Shown in pieces: positions 46,291-54,714 of a DNA stretch of 64,000 nt (its first letter is position 1; every line of letters begins with the position of its first letter). Under the pieces are notes generated by a model. The model ran no database searches. It had not been told where the DNA came from and worked only from the letters and a program-made list of their open reading frames with translations. The translations under genes and the position numbers were made by a program. The DNA comes from Axinella damicornis (taxonomy: Eukaryota; Porifera; Demospongiae; Axinellida; Axinellidae): positions 2,694,511 to 2,758,510 of the forward strand of contig OZ007515.1 in the NCBI GenBank assembly GCA_963931865.1, read 5' to 3'.

Positions 46291-48678
46291 CTTGGCCACA
46301 TAAGGAAGGCAGCAGAATGTCCTTTCTTCTCCACCAATCCCTCCTTGATGGGTGTATAAGAGGTGGAGGGGGGGAGCACCGAGGGCTGTGGCCAGGAAGA
46401 CTCTTCCTCAGGTGGCTCTTTCAGGGCCACGGGCACTGAATCAGAACTCAGGACCAGACCTGTGGTGGAGATGTACACATCAATGAACCGGCCCTATACC
46501 CAGTCTCATTCCCACTCTGCGCAAATGGAACAGAATGACCTGTAGATACATTACAGGGGGAAATGTCACAGGCAGAGACAATGCGGCTGTGTGGCAAGTG
46601 TCAGAGGTGGACTCTGTGTGTGGGTGGCTAACTACCATTGTGATTCAATGGGACAATGCATGTAAGGCATCAAACTTTGAAGATAATTGGAATCAAAATA
46701 TCACCATACAATTTTTGTATGGAATCCTAAGGAAGAAGCTCACTATGTACACACTCCAGAGAGATTATGTAAAAGGATGCATACATCAGTTAATTCTCCT
46801 AATGAGCCCAAAAAGACTCCGCCACCAACTGGAGAGACGACATCATTTATCCCTAGTTGGTATGGCATTTGGAGTACAAAAACATGTGGCCATCTGTAAG
46901 ATATTTTGTCAGATATTCTAGCCTTGTTCCCTGGCCATCACCCAGCTTTTCGGCGCTTGCAGTACACTCCATTGGCTATCTTGTGCTATTTAGAAATGCA
47001 TTAGTTTCCAGAACGTTACAATCATCCCTGGATGCCTGGAAAACAATACCCACTCAGTTCAGGTGTAGCTGCAGTCTCGACTTTACTCTCCTCCACAGAC
47101 TCCTCTTCCAGAGATGGAGGCTCTACTTGCGCACTGCGGTGCCGCTTCATAATCGCTCCAAGGAGGCGGATCATCTGCAGAGAAGGGAGAGAGGGGAGAG
47201 AGTGGAGAGAGGGGAGAGAGGGGAGAGAGGGAGGCCCACCCCAGGAACTGAACAGAATACCATCAGTGCTTGGCTAACTTGATCGGGGATGGCTGGTGGC
47301 TGAGTAGCTAAAGCATTCGGCTGCTAATCAAAAGGCTGCTGGTTTGAATCCCACCACGCAATAGGAGATTTTCTTTCTCTCCTTGGAGTCGACTCAGCTC
47401 TACCCTATAAGAGGTGTGTTCATGAAGGCAATTTCACACAGCATTATTTGGAGGGCATGTAAAGCCGCCAGTCCCGGGGACTTGGCTCTGCCTTCTCCAG
47501 GCCCTCATTAGCCACTAAATGCTGTGCTAACCCCTCGGGGCTTTAGAGAATGTGCCGTTGAAGTGGTTCAAACTCGGCATCTGCTTCAATCGTGGCACAT
47601 TCTGCCACACAAACTCTACTACTACTAGTTGAACTCTAGTTGAGCAAGCCGAGAAACTCAAAATCATGCATACCTTGTTCTTTTCATCCTGAGTGTCGGC
47701 GTCCAGCTCATACTCACTCTGAGAGTTGAACTGGATCGACAGTCGAGGTCCATCCTGGGGTAAGGCAGAGCAAAGCACTGCAGACGTGAACAGTGTTACA
47801 ATCACAGTAGACCTAGGCTAGCCTCGTTCCCAGGCCCACACGTGGAACGCGGAAGTGTGGGCCTGGGAACGAGGCTAGACCTAGGCCTCTTCAGCACATT
47901 CAAGCTGGAGGTTAAAGGTATGAATGCGTTACATCCACACAATTTTAGGTTAAAAATAAGTAATTTTGAACACATAAATTATAGTCTTGTTCCCAGAACC
48001 CGAATGCACGTTCGGGGTCTGGGAATGAGACTTCATAAATTATGGCACAATCGTGATTACGTGACTTTATAGACATTGCTAGTGCACAGTTTGTATGTGC
48101 TGTAGGTTTAGCTACAGACAATCTGCTTGTGTTTGTCAGTCCGATTCATCTAAGATGCAAAAATCTTGCCATCTTGATCTTGAAGGTCATTACATGTTAT
48201 GGGCGGCAATTGTAGCTGGATGGTTCAGTTGATATCAAATGCAGCTCATGAGGGTGCATACTTCAGACCTCCTCTACCGTGAGGACACCTCACCTCACTC
48301 TGGAATCCAGTAATGTCCGTGAACTCCACCTTCTTGGTCCTGTTCCCATGCTGGATGCTGGAGAGCATCTGAGACTGGAAGTCAAACTGCAGAAGGTAGT
48401 GGACAAAGTCCCACACACAGTTATGGTGACATATGTATAAATACATGCGCTAAGTAATAAACAACTACCAAACACCTTGCAGGAACACCACAACAACTCC
48501 CTGCGGTGTCTCACCTGCAAGATGAGCCTCTGCACAGTTCTGCCCTTGCTCCACTTGTACACACTGAAGTTGAACAGCTGGGTCGTCTTGGAGAGGCTCA
48601 TGGAGCGGTCAATTCCCGTACTCATGAGGCCCATCTTCTGCGCATACGCTATTGCCTCCTCAGGGGTTATTTTACCCT

Positions 48679-48741
<63 letters not shown>

Positions 48742-48879
48742 GGGTATGGATGTGGGTGTGGTGTGATGTGTGTGGGTGGGTATGGATGTAGGTGTGTGGT
48801 GTGATGTGTATGCAGATGTGTACATGTGATGTGCATAGCATGTATATGTGCATGTATGTGTTAACACATTTCTCCATGT

Positions 48880-48923
<44 letters not shown>

Positions 48924-48938
48924 GTGCGTGTGCGTGTG

Positions 48939-48981
<43 letters not shown>

Positions 48982-50966
48982 AACGGAAGTGAGGGATGGG
49001 ACTAGACTAGTCACTTGTGAGACCTTCATGCAGATACAGTGAGGGAGGTGAAAGCCCATGTATAGTATAGGGTGATGGTGAACACTTGCTTCTCTGCTGT
49101 GGGAGGTCTATATAGCATGAAAGCCATATCCTGTGAATGAGACCCATTAGTGAATGTACCCTGCATGGTCTCTGTCATGTCCTGTAACCAACTTACACGG
49201 ACACTTTGTCTGTGTGCATTACTAAGTGCACACATGAACTTCAATGGCCATGTATCATGCACCTATTCATAGCCTCGTACCCAGGCCCTCACACAGAACG
49301 TGGAAGAGGGGCTGGTGACACCTGGCACATTTCCTTACGTGCTCAGTCAGCATAATTGTGTGAGCGATTACATTCCTCACTTGGACACATTCGAATTCAC
49401 GTAGCAAGAAGCTGTTGGTGATGGCTAAGTAGAAAGTCCTTGCCAAGGAGCGACCAGAGGTGAGTCTTAAAGGCTAAAACAGCGGTTTCATCAAACGGCT
49501 ACGATTTTCACACGGTAAAGAATGCAATTACTATGCAGCAATTGGCAATGGACGAACGTGATTCACCTACCAAAATCAAGACTGCTGACCTCAGCACATA
49601 CAGGAATTTTGCCAAGTGCCACGAGGTCCACTTCTGTGTTCCATGTGTGGGCCTGGGAACGAGCCTACTCCATTCACACCACCTATACTGCACCAGTTAC
49701 TGTTCCCAGCATTGCATCCCATAATGAACCTTCCATCCAACTCCATAACACCAAGCTTGTCAGAGAACTAAGCCAGGATGGGTAGCTCTGTGGCTAGCTG
49801 CTAGCCAGCACAGTTCCACTGATCACTGGTAGTCTAAAGCTCACCTTCACGAGGTTTCCAAGGGCCGCTCTTGTGTCCTCACCCCCACCGCCAGCCATTC
49901 CCTACAGCAGGGAGAGGGGAAGAGACCATGTTAAGACACGTGCCACTGGGCACAAGCGCAGAGTACAATACAACCGCATCATATCAATGACAGGATGCGG
50001 TTTGAGGAATGTGCTCAGGAGAAATAAAGTTCTGTGGGAGGGGCCAAGGTGTCCATGTATAGAAGTTATGTATTGCAAAAAGGGGGTGGGGCCTGAATAT
50101 GTTTGATCCCCCGCACCAACACTTCATACCAGAATTGGCAAGGGCTGCATCCATACTGTTGCCGCTTGATGTACATGTACGCAGGTACCCGTCCGTAACC
50201 GTAACAGGGGCTACATACCTACACGGTAAAATCCATGCAGTTGTACCTGCAGAAGATTATGGCATGCTCTATTCAGGAGTTTAAGCATGCCAGCTGAGGT
50301 GTGTAACTCAACTCAAAACAACGAATTCAACGTATACTTTTCCTCTGTAAACAAGTTTGTTTCACAATGATAACAGAGAAACAGCGTGTTGGATGTTCTG
50401 AATAAACTGCATACTACAATTCTGTGTGTTGCATACACCAAGTGCAGTCACCCTTCAGGTGCGGCACCCACCCACCTCCCCCTGTCCCACCCGTTGCCAG
50501 GTCACCGCAGGAAGTGGTGTCAGTAGCTGAAGTCGTACAGCACAACGATCTGCTAATGTGCTATGCAACCTACAAGATCAAAGGCAGGCCTCCAATGTAG
50601 TCTGGTTAGTAAAGGTTAGTAAAGAGTGAGTTAAATGGCTTTGGTTAAAAGAGCTGGGGTGACACCCAGAAACAAGGTAAGCCACCAACCACAGGCAGGA
50701 GGGGAAGAGCAATCCTCACTGACCTTTGACTTCTGACGCCATGTATCCTCAGGTGTACGGCTATGAACGTTTGGATGTTTCGTACTCTCTTCACTTTCGC
50801 CCTGAAGTGAAACGTCGGCAAATAGTGTTCCGATCTTAAGTTGGTACTAAAGAACCTTCTATTCTGTTTATGCAGGAGCCAACACAGAAGCCACCACTTA
50901 GGTGAGACTTTACTCTGAAGTCTGGAGGCTGCACAGGCGATTCCTCTGATTTACAGAGCTCAGTCG
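31677..50966 (-). CDS. Formin with N- and C-terminal PH-type domains (PHCF-like), about 34 exons
   Basis: Exons from the 5' side: 50914-50966 (uncertain), 50724-50801, 49845-49901, 49381-49473, 49197-49262, 48515-48679, 48294-48386, 47674-47754, 47087-47174 (3' end uncertain), 46291-46459, 45983-46040, 45658-45780 (3' end uncertain), 45383-45486, 44933-44993, 44782-44848, 44023-44366, 43546-43611, 43294-43364, 42696-42872, 42049-42328, 40287-40509, 40001-40074, 39192-39303, 38452-38638, 37884-37974, 37638-37724, 37296-37448, 36728-36857, 36099-36131, 35844-35965, 34960-35043, 33652-33773, 32667-32739, 31677-32021. The phases agree, giving about 1360 aa. Formins nucleate and elongate unbranched actin filaments. 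A PH-bearing formin matches the PHCF subtype described for animals (recalled). PH domains would tie it to membranes. The 5' end is not fixed; Met at 49898 is one possible start. Confidence 0.85.
32073..32188. mobile_element. Foldback element, TAGCCTCG family
   Basis: TAGCCTCATTCCCA...CCTGGGAATGA with inner arms CACCCCAGC.TTTGTC.CTTGCAGTA / TACTGCAAGCGACAAACGCTGGGGTG. It is in the penultimate formin intron. Confidence 0.85.
32299..32349. mobile_element. Short foldback element
   Basis: GCTCATTCCCAGGCCGTTTTG...CAAAACGGTCTGGGAACGTGGCTA. The word GATGCTCA occurs on both sides, on the left overlapping the element end. Confidence 0.75.
33652..40509 (-). CDS. Formin, FH1 and FH2 exons
   Basis: FH1 is exon 40287-40509, with Pro runs ([20 protein letters not shown] and a further run) that would bind profilin-actin. 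FH2 begins at 40001-40074 ([11 protein letters not shown], with the lasso Trp) and includes [10 protein letters not shown], the actin-contacting Ile region [10 protein letters not shown] (38452-38638), a post domain with [18 protein letters not shown] (37296-37448, matching the family [14 protein letters not shown] signature), LLHYLIQQL (36728-36857) and the coiled C-terminal part to [16 protein letters not shown] (33652-33773). All junctions are in phase, so FH2 is complete. Confidence 0.93.
33845..34930. mobile_element. Long-arm foldback element, about 270-300 bp arms
   Basis: The left arm 33845-34113 and the right arm 34636-34930 are inverted copies with differences (TAGACCTTATTCCGCTAAA and its partner at the end; GGTGGACTGGACTCGGGACT against AGTCCCGAGTCCAGTCCACC). 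The left arm has an extra GGACTGGACTCG unit. The roughly 520-bp centre is different DNA with small ORFs on both strands and no known motif. It lies in a formin intron. Confidence 0.85.
35265..35389 (-). mobile_element. TTAA-type MITE, copy 2, complete
   Basis: 125 bp from TTAACTCTTTACC to GGTAAAAAGTTAA, flanked by TTAA at both ends. Same family as 16560-16700 in the other orientation. Confidence 0.85.
36228..36260. mobile_element. Minimal foldback, TAGCCTCG family
   Basis: 33 bp, TAGCCTCGTTCCCAG...CTGGGAATGAGGCTA with a short loop. No matching flanks seen. Confidence 0.75.
38709..38769. mobile_element. Hairpin related to the foldback family
   Basis: TAGTCTCGGCCCCAGACCCAAACC...GGTTTGGGTCTGAGACCGAGA. 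It lies in a formin intron. Confidence 0.7.
39338..39918. mobile_element. Two interleaved MITEs with TACCGTAGTCGCGCG ends
   Basis: Four arms in the order A, B, A', B': A from 39338, B from 39472, A' ending 39766, B' ending 39918. All outer ends read TACCGTAGTCG.GCGTTATTAGGCGCAT or its reverse. A' sits in the loop of B between TA dinucleotides. A fragment of the B' arm recurs at 43010-43096. Confidence 0.85.
40081..40215. repeat. (TG)n with interruptions
   Basis: About 135 bp. On the minus strand this is a CA repeat directly upstream of a formin 3' splice site (exon 40001-40074). Confidence 0.95.
41756..41797 (-). CDS. Possible alternative first exon of the formin
   Basis: ATG plus 13 codons ([14 protein letters not shown]) ending at a good donor (AAC then GTAAGC) in phase 0. 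The next exon (40287-40509, FH1) also starts in phase 0. It has no in-frame acceptor for internal use, so if real it would start a short FH1-FH2-PH isoform. Confidence 0.35.
41844..41904. mobile_element. Foldback element, TAGCCTCG family
   Basis: Right end CCTGGGAACGAGGCTA, left end AGGTCTCGTTCCCAGG. Flanks GTGATGAC at 41836-41843 and 41905-41912. Confidence 0.85.
42049..50966 (-). CDS. Formin, N-terminal exons: PH-like modules and linker
   Basis: The exons at 48294-48679 and 47087-47754 read as a PH/PTB-like fold ([34 protein letters not shown], then the amphipathic helix [12 protein letters not shown]). The exons at 46291-44782 read as a classical PH domain ([50 protein letters not shown]) with an acidic insertion ([10 protein letters not shown]). 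Downstream are a basic, Ser-rich exon (44023-44366), short helical exons and two Ser/Pro-rich exons (42696-42872, 42049-42328) that look disordered. No clear GTPase-binding/FH3 armadillo repeat was recognised, which is unusual for a diaphanous-type formin. Confidence 0.7.
43010..43096. mobile_element. Fragment of the TACCGTAGTCG MITE
   Basis: CTTAACAGCGAGTAGCTGGGACGAGAG through AACGCACAACTACGGTA, matching the last arm of 39338-39918. The left arm is missing. Confidence 0.8.
43445..43515. mobile_element. Foldback element, TAGCCTCG family
   Basis: TAGGCTCATTCCCAGG...CCTGGGAACGAGGCT. Flanks ACTGGAGG and ACCGGAGG (one mismatch). Confidence 0.8.
43620..43679. repeat. (GT)n, (GGT)n and poly-G
   Basis: On minus this is a long C/A-rich run ending nine bases before a formin 3' splice site (exon 43546-43611). 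Confidence 0.95.
44380..44715. repeat. (GGGA)n and G/A-rich tract
   Basis: On minus this gives a (TCCC)n pyrimidine run just upstream of the acceptor of exon 44023-44366. Confidence 0.95.
45520..45584. mobile_element. Foldback element, TAGCCTCG family
   Basis: Both ends are perfect inverted copies (TAGCCTCGTTCCCAGGCTCT). Flanks GCATAGGAG and CCACAGGAG (two mismatches in nine). Confidence 0.85.
45905..45955. repeat. (CTAT)n
   Basis: About 12 units with one CTAC variant. Confidence 0.95.
46228..46286. repeat. (CA)n
   Basis: On minus a GT repeat that begins at the donor of formin exon 46291-46459. Confidence 0.95.
47287..47545 (+). mobile_element. tRNA-Ser-like SINE, near complete
   Basis: The head GGTGGCTGAGTAGCTAAAGC, then CTGCTAATC at the anticodon loop, a B-box GGTTTGAATCC and a body with GGAGTCGACTCAGCTCTACCC shared with 12358-12475. 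The tail region ends near GGGGCTTTAGAG. It lies in a formin intron. Confidence 0.8.
47819..47877. mobile_element. Foldback element with perfect 9-bp duplication
   Basis: 59 bp, TAGCCTCGTTCCCAGGCC...GGCCTGGGAACGAGGCTA. Flanks GACCTAGGC at 47810-47818 and 47878-47886. Confidence 0.95.
47982..48033. mobile_element. Foldback element with perfect 9-bp duplication
   Basis: 52 bp, TAGTCTTGTTCCCAGA...TCTGGGAATGAGACTT. Flanks CATAAATTA at 47973-47981 and 48034-48042. Confidence 0.92.
48681..48760. repeat. (GT)n
   Basis: It starts at the 3' splice site of formin exon 48515-48679; on minus the intron ends in CA repeats and CAG. Confidence 0.95.
48884..48980. repeat. (TG)n with interruptions
   Basis: A second long dinucleotide run in the same intron. 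Confidence 0.95.
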
Positions 50967-53900
50967 CTGTGAATACACAACATTCAAACAAACTGAAATC
51001 CGCTGAATGAAGCTGTCAGTCAACTGATGAGGACACAGTATCCACTCGGGACAAACCTCGATCACTCCCACAACAACATTGAGTTGCCATAGCAAAGCCA
51101 TTGAACCACAACTAATTGTTTACAAACTTTGCAGCACTACGTATAATATATATCAGGAAGCACTATACTATAATTATACCAGGAAGCATAACTACCTAAC
51201 CCCAAGTTTTGTACGCCTCAGTAATATCCTATTACTTACACAACTGTGTTTGGTAATGTACTAATATGTGTGTGACCTGAGACTGTTCACTGTAGTTGCT
51301 AAGAGATACTACATCAAATGGATACCTTTAGAACGAGCCTAGTGAACGACCTCGTGAAACTTGTCCTGACACATTTTCCGCTCAAACGTGTAATTGCACA
51401 GAGAAATTGACCAGAAATTGCCAGTTGACCGGCTGTTATCATAAGCACTGTGGTACACACTCTATTAATGTCCCTTTGCACTTATGCTGCGATGGTGGTC
51501 ATTGCCATCACTCATGATCATGTTAGACCTCAATCAGGTAGTACATGAATTCACCAACTGTGTGCAACAGTGGCACATCTCGCCACGATACAAGTAGTTC
51601 TGTTCCCAGATCCTGAACACGCATGTTAGGGGTCTGGGAGTGAGACTAGTGCTATGGATGACGAACAGCTCGTTGAGTTGGCTAGCTACAGGATTGTAGC
51701 TCCACTAGGACCTTGGCAGAGGTCAACCTATCTACAAGGTGGCACACATACTATAAATGGCCAAATTAATGGCCAAATTAAGATCTATTTTCATAGCATA
51801 TGAACACAATGTTGTATGTTTATCGGCTTTATAGTATATTCGTAAGTATGTACACAATGGAAATAAATACTCTGAGGCTCACACATCTTGATCGATCTGC
51901 AACTGGTCTCAGTTATTAGGATATGCTGCTGGTAGTGTTCATATGGAGAAGATTGCCCGGCGGAATGAACTTGGCCTTCAAGGTTGTGTTAATATAAAAA
52001 CTCCCCCAGCATTATACGCATCATTAGGTTGCTGGTATGTAGTGTATGAAAACATAGTCATGACAGACAGTCCACAGTGCTCTTGTGACTAGGCATCACG
52101 ACCCTTAAAGTTGCTAAGCATAAGGTATAGCGTTGGGTCACACAGGGCACTTCTGGGCTCAACTCAGCAGCCAGCCTATTGGGCTCAGCCTCTCTCTGAC
52201 ACCGTAACATAGAGTTGTTACACACCATCCAAAGTGGGAACACCTCAAACACACAAATTATGTGCCACTTCTAATTCGAAGTCAAATTCTCAAACCAATA
52301 ATTTGGGGAACCATTCCTATTTATAGCTCCAGAGCACACAGTTGAACAGAACAGTGGTCATCACGGCCTGTCACTATTGATGTACAAACCACAACAACAG
52401 AAGCAATTCTCTTTCTGTGCCCAGTCACATCCAAGGATACCCCATGTAGGGCAAAAGTCATGACAGTTCGAGAACCGGAAATGAATAATACCACCACAAA
52501 GCAATAGCGTTGGTTATACCTCACCTTGTAGATACAATGACACTCGTACCATAGCAAGGTGTTTTCTACTGATGCATAGTTTCCACATCACCATTTGGGG
52601 CGACAGAATTTCCGCATTACACTGCAATGAGCGCTGCAATGAGCGGCAGAGTGCCCAGGGTACGTACATTTGGACACAGATGCACACAAACGTCATGCAG
52701 TCAGTGTTTCCCCAAAGCTGACAGAAAAGGAGGGGTGGCAGCCAACATATAGCTTAGTATTGAGAATCAGAGGAGGAGTGTCTGGTACATTTTGCGATAA
52801 ATGGCACAGGTAGAGAATTTTATTGTGTGGGGGTGACATCACCAAGAATCAGGTAACATACCACATAATTGTGGGAGTAACTGTTGCATAGAGCAAATGG
52901 ACATCATTCTTCACCGTGTTGTTTTTTTCTTTACGAATTTTCCCCAGATGGGCAGGATTGGCAGGAAGCTTATTTGAAGCCTCTCCTGGGAAGGGAAACC
53001 AGTGCCCAGGGCCGAAGGAAGCAATATTTAATTGATCCGGTTGTTGGCAGACTGTGTGTACACGCCAGGGGAGTCTGGCAACATGCCTCCAGGAAATCAA
53101 ATGCTCAGAGATCAGTTCTGAGGCTATTCTGAGACAAAAGTGCTGCTGAAATCCAGTACATTGCATGAAGCTATTTGCCTGCAATGATTTCGCTAACCTC
53201 ATCTTTCCTGTCCTCAGTGCCTTATATAATGCAAGTGTGGCAAAATGTTATCAAGTCATGAAATTCATCATAGTAAGGTCACTTCTTGAACCACTGGTTC
53301 TGAAAGAGCATAGAGTTTTCCCAACCTGACACTTGGGAAACACATTGGCTGGTTGGGTTGTTCGTCAATTAACCTCAGACGTCAGTAATATAATGAAGGA
53401 TCTCTACCTTCTCTCTATCCTTGATATCGTTCACATGAAATAGTCCATGCAGGCCTAAGGTAGGGCTTCACCCACCCACTTCATGTACTGTGCAACAGAA
53501 AGACTATACCGCTAGGCTGTGAGAACGTACGTTTCTGCGCATTACACTGGAAGTGGTATATGCACTGGATAAAGGGTCCAGAATGAGGCCAGTGGAACAA
53601 TGCCAGTACATACAGCCACATGCACTCCACACATTCATATTATGAAGGGGCGTAACTGCCCTAGGGGCCCTAGAATGTTGGTGCAGAAACCACAACAGAA
53701 CACCCACACACCGACCAGAGACAGAGTAGCACGTTACAGCGGTCAATTTGAGCTAATTATGGTGCTGCCAAGTGTATCATTTGTGTTGGTAAAACTGGGA
53801 GCACTTGGCAACACACTAATAATTTATGTGCAAACTCACCGTCGCAGTAACGGCAGCCATTCTAACAGCAAATGATATCTTCCGTCACCGACGTAACACA

Positions 53901-54013
53901 GAAGCTGAAAGTGAAGAGAAACTGAATCTCCGCGTCTCAGGGAGGTACATGATACGAACACCGTGACATGTTTGGGCCAGGGGAGGTTGGTACACAATTA
54001 ATTTTATTGGCGG
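50967..54013. other. Region between the formin and HEAT-gene 5' ends, no firm gene
   Basis: Divergent 5' flanks; undetected 5' exons of either gene may lie here. A hairpin of the foldback type sits at 51595-51647 (TTCTGTTCCCAGA...TCTGGGAGTGAGACTA). Family fragments lie outside it at 46920, 49270 and 49640. Confidence 0.5.
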
Positions 54014-54623
54014 TTAACCCTTTAAGCCCCATTGACGTCTATAGGCGTCATTTAGACCCTATGCACTTGTAGGGCTTCTCGCCAGTCCAAAAAGAGACCA
54101 AAAAGTCTTCAGAGGGCCTAGGGACGACTTTAAGGCCCGAACTCAAAAATTTGGTCAGATTTCGGCGCGCCTCCCCCACTAAACGTACAAGCGGGGGGGT
54201 TTCGAAGGGGGGGCGGCAGCCCCCCCTTCGGGCTGTCGAGGGCGTTTTTTGATTTTAATGAGATTCATTGACCCGAGAATTTTTGATTCTAATGATATTC
54301 ATAGACCCCACCCAGGGCCTCAAGAAAACCTGCAAATTGGTGGTGTAAGATGTGCCATCAGTCAGATCTGGCCCAAGTTTAGGGAAATGCTGGGCGAAAA
54401 TCCGGCTGACATCCACCTTTGACCTCCGATTGCTGGCCTTGTGGGGGGTCATGAATATCATTAACGGTATTGCCAGAGGGGTCTCTCCATGTGTGCGGGC
54501 CCCACCAACTTTGGCCGCTGAGGAGCGAATGCTGTGGGAGAGGAGTACCTACGAAAGTGGTGTGCGCTGAATGCATGAAAATGTGTTGTCTTGGTGGGAA
54601 GAATTCGGTGGTTAAAGGGTTAA
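54014..54623 (+). mobile_element. piggyBac-type transposon remnant
   Basis: It begins TTAACCCTTTAAGCCCC and ends TTAAAGGGTTAA, so it has TTAA flanks and the CCCTTT-type inverted ends of piggyBac elements. Close to the right end one frame reads HQLWPLRSECCGRG...VVCAECMKMCCLG, resembling the C-terminal Cys-rich ribbon of PGBD transposases. The rest of the transposase is gone. Confidence 0.75.
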
Positions 54624-54714
54624 TACAATATTCTGCACGTGACGCCCCACCCCGCCCACCACCCTGCATATTGACAATTCGTGCTCCACCCACTTTACTA
54701 TGTTTTGGTAGTAG

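Noticed and set aside
47287..47360. A tRNA-Ser gene
   Set aside because: The acceptor stem does not pair, mismatches are frequent, and a second copy with the same non-tRNA body exists at 12358; it is a SINE head.
52849..53202. A 117-codon minus ORF between the formin and HEAT genes
   Set aside because: It has no motif, no convincing splice sites linking it to the formin, and an ordinary composition for a chance ORF.
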